This document shows, in pieces, positions 16,650-24,031 of a DNA stretch of 28,127 nt. The translations under genes were made by a program, and so were the position numbers. The first letter of the stretch is position 1. Every line of letters starts with the position of its first letter. Under the pieces are notes generated by a model. That model did not search any database. It had not been told where the DNA came from and saw only the letters and a program-made list of their open reading frames with translations. Source of the DNA: a virus; the IMG/VR virus record IMGVR_UViG_3300006805_000120, positions 1 to 28,127 of that record, one strand, 5' to 3'.

Positions 16650-17207
16650 ATGTCATCTAAGTATAGATTCAAGGCTTCTCCGACCAGCATGGGTAAGGAC
16701 ATGCCATATTTTAACACCAAATTTGTCTTGACATTCATTTTACCAGATGTCTTAAAGCAAAAATATGGTGCAGAAATTTTAACGGAAGCCGTTAAAAGTA
16801 TTGATGGTCTTGATCTTGACAAGTTCCCAGACATGGTTGAACAGATGTACCATGGTATCAAACGTAGATTTGGTGGAACTGTGGCTGACACAGCTGTCGA
16901 CTTGGAGATGATTTTCGAGGTGAACGTAACAAAGGCTGGTAGGATCTACCCATTGGACTTATTGAGAGACTGGGGTAGATTGGTCTACAACAGTGAAGGT
17001 GTTGTTCTTACAAAAGAGGAATACTGCGGTTCATGTGTCATAGAAGTGACAAACGTGAAAGACGAGGTGTTGAGACGAGTCAACATACCTATTATTTTCC
17101 CAGCTGCGCAAATAAACGAGAAAGAATTGAACTACAACGAGGAGGGCATCTACGAGTTGACCTTCAAGTTTGCTGCAGAGGATTGTGAAGACGTCTACAT
17201 AGGATAA
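16650..17207 (+). CDS. 19: Tail tube protein, T4 gp19-like
   Basis: The 185-residue protein fits the T4 gp19 tail tube family. The second half carries the usual order: a DWGRLVYNSEGV segment, a charged hairpin (KEEYCGSCVIEVTNVKDEVL), RRVNIPIIFPAAQINEKELN, and the final strand YELTFKFAAEDCEDVYIG, comparable to the LNY...V.F.YDYW ending of the family. Hexamers of this protein stack to form the inner tube of the contractile tail, through which DNA passes. Length is close to T4 gp19 (about 163) with a slightly longer N-terminus. It stands alone on the plus strand between an AT-rich promoter region and a very strong terminator, an arrangement suited to high output of a major virion protein. The neighbouring genes do not include a recognisable sheath. 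Confidence 0.75.
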   Translation: MSSKYRFKASPTSMGKDMPYFNTKFVLTFILPDVLKQKYGAEILTEAVKSIDGLDLDKFPDMVEQMYHGIKRRFGGTVADTAVDLEMIFEVNVTKAGRIYPLDLLRDWGRLVYNSEGVVLTKEEYCGSCVIEVTNVKDEVLRRVNIPIIFPAAQINEKELNYNEEGIYELTFKFAAEDCEDVYIG

Positions 17208-17230
17208 TAAAAGACAAAATATCAAAACAC

Positions 17231-17264
17231 AAAAAAGCCCGACTGATATCAGTCGGGCTTTTTT
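17231..17264. terminator. Bidirectional intrinsic terminator
   Basis: A perfect 34-bp palindrome: six A, the arm GCCCGACTGAT, its exact complement ATCAGTCGGGC, and six T. Read from either strand it forms a GC-rich hairpin followed by a T run. It lies between the convergent ends of the tail tube gene (17207) and the head-protein unit (17278), so it can stop both transcripts. Confidence 0.92.
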
Positions 17265-17277
17265 ATTTTCGGTGTGT

Positions 17278-18273
17278 TTAAGTTCCCCAATCGATTTCGA
17301 CAACACCACCTATTTTCTCTAGGTTTTTTATCTCTGGTTGGTACATTTCCTCTTCTTTAAATTCGTCAAACATTGACATATCGAAGCCCATATCTAACAT
17401 GTAAGCCTCCAAAGTGTCAACAGAGTCGACTCTACCGCTGTCCAACCAGTCTTTTTGGGCGAATTTCTTCGCATCTGCTTTGGTCTTCGCACAAACATAG
17501 GCCATGCCGTTATTCCTACCATAAGACCCATAAACCACAAATATTTGTTTTGGGTCTAGCTTACCTTCTGTTAGCTTACCTTCTTTCAAAGGAATCCCTT
17601 TTTTAAGCTTCCAAGCAACATCACCAGTTTTGAACGGGCTTCCTAAAGCTTCTTTCAGTTTTGAGGCGATGGCCAAACCATTTCGTTTACTTCTAGCTTC
17701 CATTAAAGGCAACTGTTCTTTCAATTCCTCAATAGCTTTGTTTGGGTCTTCAGACTCCAGTGCGGCTTTGATGATCTCGTCACCATCCTCAAACAAATGT
17801 TTTTGTGTAAGAGAATCAGCTTTCACCAACATGTCGATAAACTCGTCTGTGTCTTTACCAGTGTATTCGTCACCAAATATGTCAAAATTTTTGTGTTTTT
17901 GAGCAAATTTCTCCAAAGCGCTGTTAAAAGAGTCAAGCACTGTTGCATCTATGTCTTGCTCTTTTATATTTCGACCTTTAACATTGTTTATGGTGAAAAT
18001 CTGTGCCAATTCTTTCATGGTAACAGAATCCTTGGTTTTTGTGTTCGCCTCAAACAACTGATCGATGTCCTCTTCGGTAGCATTTTCGTGCAAAACGTTT
18101 TCGCTTTCAAGGTTCAAGGTTTCGTCCTCGTTTTCTGTTATCACAAACTCCTCAGTCCCACTTTCGCTTTCAAGCAAAACGACAACTGATTTCCCAGACA
18201 CGGTGTGTTGTTTTACTTTTTTGTAAGAACCCTCCAACAACCTCTCTTTTAACTTACTTATTTTCATTTTCAT
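17278..18273 (-). CDS. Putative capsid-targeted internal head protein, 331 aa
   Basis: The protein starts MKMKISKLKERLLEGS. Basic residues are followed by L-K-E at positions 8-10, exactly where the T4 capsid-targeting sequence (MKTYQEFIAE) ends in I-A-E and is cut by the prohead protease. More L-x-E sites occur inside (LMEARSKRNGL, KLKEALGSPF, LKEGKLTEGKLDP). After the last, about 100 residues form a compact-looking domain (QIFVVYGSYGRNNGMAYVCA and on). The middle is acidic and helical, as in scaffold or core proteins. The likely picture is a precursor packed in the prohead and trimmed to a C-terminal mature domain. The domain itself is not recognised. It is the last gene of the long leftward run and ends at the bidirectional terminator. 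Confidence 0.6.
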   Translation of the reverse strand: MKMKISKLKERLLEGSYKKVKQHTVSGKSVVVLLESESGTEEFVITENEDETLNLESENVLHENATEEDIDQLFEANTKTKDSVTMKELAQIFTINNVKGRNIKEQDIDATVLDSFNSALEKFAQKHKNFDIFGDEYTGKDTDEFIDMLVKADSLTQKHLFEDGDEIIKAALESEDPNKAIEELKEQLPLMEARSKRNGLAIASKLKEALGSPFKTGDVAWKLKKGIPLKEGKLTEGKLDPKQIFVVYGSYGRNNGMAYVCAKTKADAKKFAQKDWLDSGRVDSVDTLEAYMLDMGFDMSMFDEFKEEEMYQPEIKNLEKIGGVVEIDWGT

Positions 18274-18278
18274 TTCAT

Positions 18279-18953
18279 TTATGTTTGATCACCAAGGAAT
18301 GTGTCGACGCCAGAACTAACTTTGTCCTTGACCTTCTCCCACTTGTCTTTGATTTTATCCTTAAGGTTTGACAATTTCTTTTTTCTAGCCTCTACTTTCT
18401 CTTTCTTCGCAAGCAAAACGTCTATTTTGGCCTGTATGGAGTCTTTTTTCTCATCATCTTCGGCGTCCAATAGGGCTTTCTTGTTTTCGGCCATTCTTTC
18501 ATCTATGGCTAACATTTCTTCGTCCAAGTCGATTTCCTTCTCCAGAATGTCGATTTCATCCTCCACCTTGCGTCTCTTCTCATCGTCGTCCTCTTTGCTG
18601 GCTTTTCTTTTCTTTTCCACCAAAGATTCCTTCTTCTTCTCGATAAATTCCTTCTTCTGCAACAGGCTTCTGTCTATGTCACGATCTTTTTGTTTTCGAT
18701 CGGCGTCTACTTGCTCCTTGTCCTTCTCTAGAGATTCTTCCGTCGCCTCTCTCAATCTTGTTCCGATCTTAGAAGCGTCCAAAGACATGCCATACTTGTC
18801 TGGGTTTTGAGCCAGAAAATTTTGTATAGCAGACCATTTGGTTTCAGAACTCACAGACCCAATTTTCAAGGCTGGTTTTTTGGAAACATCAAAAATATCA
18901 AATTGATGTTTCCTTTCAAACTTTTCGATCAATCTTCTCTTAAATCGTTTCAT
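18279..18953 (-). CDS. Charged coiled-coil head core or scaffold candidate, 224 aa
   Basis: The protein begins MKRFKRRLIEKFERKHQFD, again with basic residues and L-I-E at positions 8-10, as in its neighbours. Residues of about 75-215 are an uninterrupted run of Lys, Glu and Asp in heptads (for example KKEFIEKKKESLVEKKRKAS and DEIDILEKEIDLDEEMLAID), a long coiled coil with hardly any aromatic residues. This resembles prohead core (scaffold) proteins such as T4 gp22, which are also helical, highly charged and degraded by the prohead protease. It lies between two other proteins with the same N-terminal signature, five and nine bases from them. Identity as scaffold is inferred from composition and context; no family match is claimed. 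Confidence 0.6.
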   Translation of the reverse strand: MKRFKRRLIEKFERKHQFDIFDVSKKPALKIGSVSSETKWSAIQNFLAQNPDKYGMSLDASKIGTRLREATEESLEKDKEQVDADRKQKDRDIDRSLLQKKEFIEKKKESLVEKKRKASKEDDDEKRRKVEDEIDILEKEIDLDEEMLAIDERMAENKKALLDAEDDEKKDSIQAKIDVLLAKKEKVEARKKKLSNLKDKIKDKWEKVKDKVSSGVDTFLGDQT

Positions 18954-18962
18954 GACTATGAT

Positions 18963-21164
18963 TTACTCTTCGTTTCCGTCTTTTGGAGTTTCAACCTCCA
19001 TGGCAAACAAACCTCCATCCTCGTCTTTAGCTACCTCGATCGTGTCACCAAATTCGTCGGTTGCCTCACCAAGAGGTATCAAAGAATCAACATCAACAGA
19101 ATTTTGAGCCACTTCGTCAGATTCCTCCATGATCTTGTCCAAATCTTCTGATTCTACCATTTCGATCGCGTCAGCTTCAGAAACCGATTCTTTCAACCTT
19201 CTGATAGAAATGATCTTCCTAGATTCTGTTAAAGCAACAGTTTCTTTTAAAAGGCTGTCTATTTCATCGAAGGCAACATGTTTTTCACCGTTTTCCTCGG
19301 ACGATAACTTGAAGCCGTTTTCATCTATGTCTTCAACCTTCCAAGAGTTACCGTCTTTGTCTTCAACAGTTCCACCAAGTTCGGCCTGATCACTTTCTTT
19401 TAGGTGTTTGTTCTTTCCAAAACCAATTCTGAAAACTTCACCAATAACCTTTGAGTATCCTTTTTGGTCTAAAACTTTTTTGCCATCTTGAGACAAATAA
19501 CCAAGTTCAATAGCAACTCGGTCTGAAACTCTGTTCAAGACACCCTGAGGTTTTCCGTTCTTGATTTCGTTATCAGCCCACCTGTCAGTGTCTGGTGTCA
19601 AAGTTCTAAACGTTTTTGACAATTCTCCTTCTTCAAGTTTTTGATTGCAAAGTTCGTCATATCGATCGTTGCTCTCGAAAATGATTCCCTCCTCTTCTAA
19701 CATTTTTGATGGTTCTACCCATTTAAGGTCTTGGTGTTCTTCACTGATTCTCACCTCTTGACCCTCTGGTAGAGTTGCTTTGAAGTAATGTGAAGTTGAA
19801 CCATCTGGATTTTGGTATTCTCCAGCTTTTGACACCGAATCAACCTCAACACCAGTTTCTTCTTTCAATTCTCTTATAGCAGCATCTTCTGGGGTCTCGC
19901 CTTCTTCGAGTTTTCCTCCAGCAAAGCCCAATTTTGACGGTTCTAAGTCGTCTTCATTGGTTCTCTTCAACAACAAAACCTGTCCATCTGCGTTCTCCAA
20001 GATCACATCGGCGTATTCTTTGGTTTGAACAGCATCATCAGATTCTTTCATTCTTTCCACCAAGACAGCCCTACCACCATTTTGCATATAGTCTTTCACA
20101 AATTTCTTTGCTTCGTCTCTCTTGATGTCATTTAAGTAAAAATCATCGAAAGAAGTGTTTGGCGTCGAGGAGTGTGAGAAATCCATGCCAGCGGTTTTAA
20201 GCGCATCGTTGAACTTTTTGGACTCATCTTTTGGTACACGAACTTTTTCAGCACTTTCTGTAAGTACCTCGTCAACAGCTTTATCAAATTCAGACTCGAT
20301 CACCGTGTCTAACTCCTCTGTGTTGGCGTTGTACACACCAGCCAAATCGCCGTTTGATTCTTTTAAGATGAACAAACCTTTCCTAGTGGGAGAAGCAGTC
20401 ATTTTCCTAGACTCTACCAACTTAGCCACTTTGTCGTTTGTGACGTCTGTTGTCCTCTCCATACCATCTGGAGTGTCTATGGAGAAAAATGGTGAAACCA
20501 AAGCCTCCAGAACCGCAGATGTCTCTGCTGGAATTTCTTCGTCAGACTCAGACAAAATTGTGTTTACAGCTTCTGTTAATCGCCTTTTGCTACCTGTTGG
20601 GAAATGGCTTTCAACAAGTTCGTAGTTCTCTGGCGACAATTCAGACACCATTTCAGCCAATGGCATTTTGTCTAATGGCAAGCAATCTGGATTTTCCGTT
20701 TCCTCTTCCAACAAATAAGACAGATCGCCGTTCTCTAAACCGTTTTTGATGAGACTCAACACACCATTTTTGTTTGCTAACTCGGATGAACCGCTGTGGG
20801 CTTCAACAGATACAACAACACCATTAACCGTGTTTTGTCCATCTTTCAACACCTTTACAGAAATAACACCACCATCATTGTAGAACAACGACAATTCTTT
20901 TCTATTTTTTCCTTTTGTAAGGTTCAAGGCATCCTCTAAATCAGCCAATTCTAACACTGTGCCTTTTTTGAGGTTCAAAGAAGAAATATCGTAGTCTTCT
21001 TTAAGTTCGATCTGGTTATCAGTACAAAACTGTTCGACCATGATTTCAGTCTCTGGGGAATTTTCTTCAGAGTCAGGAACACCCGCGAATGCCTCTACGA
21101 ATTTATCAATTAACTGTTCGTTGTCTCCAATAGACTCCTGTAGCTTTAATAACTTGCTTTTCAT
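18963..21164 (-). CDS. Putative capsid-targeted protein with embedded Nudix hydrolase domain
   Basis: The 733-residue protein begins MKSKLLKLQESIGDNE, with L-Q-E at residues 8-10 like its neighbours. Residues of about 381-498 form a Nudix domain. The Nudix box at 417-439 is complete (G-x5-E-x7-R-E-L-x-E-E-x-G-V, seen as GKLEEGE and RELKEETGV), preceded by a strand with VLLLKRTNEDD and followed by HQDLKWVEPSKM. Nudix enzymes cleave nucleoside diphosphates linked to another group, such as ADP-ribose, NAD or dNTPs; the substrate here is unknown. The flanks are acidic and carry many possible prohead protease sites (RRLTEAV, LVESRK, LTESRK, RRLKESV). The ATG at 21164 is chosen over a TTG two codons upstream because it gives the conserved N-terminus; it lies two bases after the previous stop. 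Confidence 0.75.
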   Translation of the reverse strand: MKSKLLKLQESIGDNEQLIDKFVEAFAGVPDSEENSPETEIMVEQFCTDNQIELKEDYDISSLNLKKGTVLELADLEDALNLTKGKNRKELSLFYNDGGVISVKVLKDGQNTVNGVVVSVEAHSGSSELANKNGVLSLIKNGLENGDLSYLLEEETENPDCLPLDKMPLAEMVSELSPENYELVESHFPTGSKRRLTEAVNTILSESDEEIPAETSAVLEALVSPFFSIDTPDGMERTTDVTNDKVAKLVESRKMTASPTRKGLFILKESNGDLAGVYNANTEELDTVIESEFDKAVDEVLTESAEKVRVPKDESKKFNDALKTAGMDFSHSSTPNTSFDDFYLNDIKRDEAKKFVKDYMQNGGRAVLVERMKESDDAVQTKEYADVILENADGQVLLLKRTNEDDLEPSKLGFAGGKLEEGETPEDAAIRELKEETGVEVDSVSKAGEYQNPDGSTSHYFKATLPEGQEVRISEEHQDLKWVEPSKMLEEEGIIFESNDRYDELCNQKLEEGELSKTFRTLTPDTDRWADNEIKNGKPQGVLNRVSDRVAIELGYLSQDGKKVLDQKGYSKVIGEVFRIGFGKNKHLKESDQAELGGTVEDKDGNSWKVEDIDENGFKLSSEENGEKHVAFDEIDSLLKETVALTESRKIISIRRLKESVSEADAIEMVESEDLDKIMEESDEVAQNSVDVDSLIPLGEATDEFGDTIEVAKDEDGGLFAMEVETPKDGNEE

Positions 21165-21166
21165 GA

Positions 21167-21910
21167 TCAAACTTTCAATTTTATTATTTTATACCCATTA
21201 GAACCGACGGCACACATGGCCAAACTGTTACCACATTCTGTTAGACTAAAAGACTTTTTCTGAGCCTCAACAATAGCCTCAACACCAACTTCGGCAATAG
21301 CCTCGCTTTGCGGAACTTCTTCTGTTTCTTTTAAGTAATTTCCAGACAAAACTCTGTAAACGGATGAATTTTTGTCTTTTAGTTGTTTTTTTATGATTTC
21401 CCTTTGAGAAGGGTTGTAATCTCTGTGTTTGTTTGGTTGAGCCAACTGCATCAACAACAATACCTCATCGTTCGACAAGACCTTGTCTGCTAGGTTGTCT
21501 GTATCAACCGCCTCGAATATGGGAACTAAATTTGGATTTTCCGAAACCAAGTATTCCATCCCACCTTTTAGGACTTGTTCTTCTGATTCGTTTTCGATGA
21601 TGATCTTGATATCGTCATCTTGAGTGTCAAGTTTCGCGCTGGTGCACAAAATTCGACAAAGATCGTTCATCCATTTGGAGAACAACTCCCCCTCCATGGC
21701 TGGTTTATAGTCTGGTACAAAAGAATTTATGATACCAACACCTCTCTCTGGAGTCAAACCCATGCAAGCTTCAAGATGTTTAAAGATTGGTTCATCCTCT
21801 TCCCTCAATATATCTTTTTCACAGTAATACTTGGAAACTGGGTCTACAACGTTCATCATAACTGTTGCATCACCAAAACTCTCTTTAAGTCTAGATAGCT
21901 TCGATCTCAT
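21167..21910 (-). CDS. Putative capsid-targeted internal head protein, 247 aa
   Basis: The protein begins MRSKLSRLKESFGDAT, with L-K-E at residues 8-10, nearly identical in form to the start of the Nudix protein encoded next (both continue with S, then a GD pair). A mostly helical body of unknown family follows, with several Cys and a region LSNDEVLLLMQLAQPNKHRD. The C-terminal quarter contains closely spaced possible protease sites (EAIAEVGVEAIVEAQKKSFS, then LTEC) before a short hydrophobic end (GYKIIKLKV). This suggests a precursor cut at both ends. It starts 26 bases after the previous gene, with an AT-rich TATATA-containing leader and no Shine-Dalgarno sequence. Internal head protein is inferred from the N-terminus. 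Confidence 0.6.
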   Translation of the reverse strand: MRSKLSRLKESFGDATVMMNVVDPVSKYYCEKDILREEDEPIFKHLEACMGLTPERGVGIINSFVPDYKPAMEGELFSKWMNDLCRILCTSAKLDTQDDDIKIIIENESEEQVLKGGMEYLVSENPNLVPIFEAVDTDNLADKVLSNDEVLLLMQLAQPNKHRDYNPSQREIIKKQLKDKNSSVYRVLSGNYLKETEEVPQSEAIAEVGVEAIVEAQKKSFSLTECGNSLAMCAVGSNGYKIIKLKV

Positions 21911-21936
21911 TTCGATTTTTTAGTATATATTGTGAA

Positions 21937-22845
21937 CTATTCTTCTTCATCCACATCCTCAATACTATCGTCTTGAATCCTTTTGGCAACTCTCAGTACA
22001 TCGTTCAAGTTGCTACCTCTCAAGATAACACCATCGACCATATCTTCATCACCACCATCGTCACTTTTCTTGCTGTCTTCGATTTCTTTAACCCTAGCTT
22101 TCATATCTTTGAAATCCTTTATAAGTCTTTCAACAAGCGAACTTTGGTTTTTGTTTATGTCAAGAACTATCTTCTGTAAGGAAGCTAAAGCTTCATATTG
22201 TTTTACTCCAGCCGTGTCGGTATAAATCGATGCCATCATTTTTTTGATGGCCAATTCTGACACGTCTGCTTGAAATAGAAGTAACGACAGAGATCGCGTC
22301 TCCATTTCTATTTTGTGGAACAACCATTCATTATTCTCAATTTGGTCGATGTCCAAGAAATACTTTGCGGAAGATTTTAACACGTTTTTGGCTCTCTCTT
22401 CTGCAGTCTTGATCTTTTGGGCATAATCGTTCTCAAATTCCTCCAACATCAAGTCCAAATCCTCATCAAAAGGGTCATCGCCGAAATCCTCCTCACCAAA
22501 ACCAACATTAACTATGTTTGGTCTGGTGATCTTCTCGGTGCTTCTTTGGATGTAGTTTTCCAAGTACGATTGTGCACACTTTTTGGTGTGGAAATAAATT
22601 CTCTCCATTTCCCTACCTTCATCATCCACAAAAACCTGTTCCAGCAAAACCATGGAATCTTTTCTGGTGTTTCTGAACTTTTTGGCCAAACTGCTCTCTT
22701 CAAAAAAGACTTTGTATAGCGTTTTGCCCGTGTGATCTTTTACCGATACATTTAAGAAATTCGAGTTCGGCGGTCTAAAAGCCTGTGAAATTTTTAGACC
22801 CTGTAAAGATACATGAACTTCATCTATTTGAGCGGGAATCTTCAT
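21937..22845 (-). CDS. Hypothetical protein of 302 aa, head region
   Basis: I do not recognise this protein. Residues 1-110 are beta-rich (VSLQGLKISQAFRPPNSNFL, VSVKDHTGKTLYKVFF). An acidic patch follows (GFGEEDFGDDPFDEDLDLML), then a long helical part at about 140-260 (LDIDQIENNEWLFHKIEMET, KNQSSLVERLIKDFKDMKAR), and a strongly acidic C-terminus ending DSIEDVDEEE. There is no signal peptide or membrane segment. It lacks the basic L-x-E decapeptide found in the four proteins that follow. The acidic tail and helical body would suit a chaperone or scaffold partner, but that is a guess. A GATAAATA octamer lies just upstream at 22858-22865, so it may begin its own late transcript containing the internal head proteins. 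Confidence 0.55.
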   Translation of the reverse strand: MKIPAQIDEVHVSLQGLKISQAFRPPNSNFLNVSVKDHTGKTLYKVFFEESSLAKKFRNTRKDSMVLLEQVFVDDEGREMERIYFHTKKCAQSYLENYIQRSTEKITRPNIVNVGFGEEDFGDDPFDEDLDLMLEEFENDYAQKIKTAEERAKNVLKSSAKYFLDIDQIENNEWLFHKIEMETRSLSLLLFQADVSELAIKKMMASIYTDTAGVKQYEALASLQKIVLDINKNQSSLVERLIKDFKDMKARVKEIEDSKKSDDGGDEDMVDGVILRGSNLNDVLRVAKRIQDDSIEDVDEEE

Positions 22846-22857
22846 GCTGTTTAGTTG

Positions 22858-22865
22858 TATTTATC
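22858..22865 (-). promoter_or_regulatory. T4-type late promoter octamer upstream of head-protein genes
   Basis: On the minus strand this reads GATAAATA, identical to the octamer at 11497-11504. It lies about 13 bases before ATG 22845, in the short gap after the WYL gene. It would start a transcript running through 21937-17278 to the terminator at 17231-17264. Confidence 0.35.
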
Positions 22866-23434
22866 TAGAAATTTATCTTAGGGTTTTCTCCTTTGGGGAA
22901 TTTAGAGTGTGGTAACGACGCAAGGATAATACCAAGCTGTTTGTCGTTTGGGTTGTACAATTTTCTATATTGAGAGAACTTCTTTCCCATGTTAGTCCAA
23001 GCCTCGATTCTATCCAACCTGAACAACCTCCACCTTCTCTTTTTGTCTGAGACAGAAACAGATTTGTGTTTTGAGAATTTTCCTTTGATCGTGGAGTCTT
23101 TCTCCGAGTTCATTATGACAAACGCCCTAAGATATATCTTGTCTTTTTTAATGACTATGCCACCGCTGTTTAAACCTTTGCCGACAGCATACGGCTCTAT
23201 GAGCCTGTGTCCTTTTTTGCCTTTCCTGTGTCTGTAATATATCGACACATAGTTTCTGTTTTCAACCGCCTTTATCAATTCGGCCAGTCTTGGTTGTCTT
23301 TCATTCAACCTGTTTCTGGCTTCCGTCAAGGGCATAAAATCCCTCGTGATTATCGATTCTTCTTCATCACTCAAAAGGATGTCCCTTTTGTTGGGGACTC
23401 TATAGTTAAAAGGTATGAACGTGGCAAAACCCAT
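22865..23434 (-). CDS. WYL-domain protein, 189 aa
   Basis: Residues of about 55-145 follow the WYL domain pattern: an entry helix and strand (LIKAVENRNYVSIYYRHRKG), HRLIEPYAVGKG, KIYLRAFVI, and the final WRLFRLDRIEAW. WYL domains bind nucleic acid ends or small ligands and usually sit in bacterial transcription regulators with an HTH domain. Here there is no HTH. The N-terminal 54 residues instead hold MPLTEARNRLNERQPRLAEL, in which L-T-E (36-38) could be a prohead protease site. The C-terminus is basic. It starts directly before the stop of the upstream gene's frame (TAG-ATG junction), and the next gene holds the head-region proteins. A virion or packaging role is possible; a free regulator is equally possible. 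Confidence 0.65.
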   Translation of the reverse strand: MGFATFIPFNYRVPNKRDILLSDEEESIITRDFMPLTEARNRLNERQPRLAELIKAVENRNYVSIYYRHRKGKKGHRLIEPYAVGKGLNSGGIVIKKDKIYLRAFVIMNSEKDSTIKGKFSKHKSVSVSDKKRRWRLFRLDRIEAWTNMGKKFSQYRKLYNPNDKQLGIILASLPHSKFPKGENPKINF

Positions 23435-24031
23435 CTACTTTTTTATACTTAACCCTTTTGATAGGTATATTGTATGATATCCACCGAATGGAGAATAACC
23501 ATAACCAACGGAAAACTTGTTCTTGGTTGTAAAAGATAATAATCCACCAAGAGATTGATAGTCTTTTGAATACCCACCAAAAACGCCAAACGAAATGTAC
23601 GGCCTAGGCGGTTTTATATATGTGGTGTTTGTGTGTTTTACAGAGATGTTGTGGCTTTTCCAGAAGATTTCGTTTTTCCACACGCTATCCATCAAGACCA
23701 ATCTGTACGTGCTGTCCCCCAACGTGTCTGAATAATACCGCTTTTTGAAGTAGTCGTCTGCAACATATGCCAGTTGTTTCCCATTTACAGCTTTTAAAAC
23801 GCTATCAACAAACCTTTGATCTAGTGTGTTTGTGTCTATGTATGCTACTTCTGTCAGCCAGTTCGTTCTGATCTCTGACTCTTTCTCGGGGACATATCTT
23901 ACACTGTCTTTTGTGTAATAATTTTTAACGCTGTTTCTTATTACGTCGTTGCTTTTGGAATTGCCTCTGCTCAACCAGCCGAATATGAAGAACACACAGG
24001 CTGTTAACAGCATTTGAAAGAAAGGTTTCAT
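23435..24031 (-). CDS. Membrane-anchored protein, spanin-like candidate
   Basis: The 198-residue protein has one N-terminal hydrophobic segment (MLLTACVFFIFGWLS), a charged extended middle with repeated Asp-Thr/Asp-Ser and Tyr (KDSVRYVPEKE, YYSDTLGDSTYRLVLMDSVW), and a C-terminal Gly/Tyr-rich part of alternating residues (PYISFGVFGGYS, NKFSVGYGYSPFGGYHTIYL) that looks like short outer-membrane strands. From memory this order resembles the DUF6808-type proteins common in Bacteroidota phages, often found near lysis genes. A single anchor plus an outer-membrane-like end would suit a one-component spanin that links both membranes during lysis. This is inference. It overlaps the patatin gene by four bases (ATGA), and its gene is part of the cassette 25595-23435. 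Confidence 0.5.
   Translation of the reverse strand: MKPFFQMLLTACVFFIFGWLSRGNSKSNDVIRNSVKNYYTKDSVRYVPEKESEIRTNWLTEVAYIDTNTLDQRFVDSVLKAVNGKQLAYVADDYFKKRYYSDTLGDSTYRLVLMDSVWKNEIFWKSHNISVKHTNTTYIKPPRPYISFGVFGGYSKDYQSLGGLLSFTTKNKFSVGYGYSPFGGYHTIYLSKGLSIKK

Noticed and set aside
18301-18810. Open frame of 169 codons antisense to the coiled-coil gene, Ser/Phe-rich
   Set aside because: Ser and Phe runs are what the complement of Lys/Glu-rich codons gives. The minus-strand frame is well formed and tightly spaced with its neighbours.
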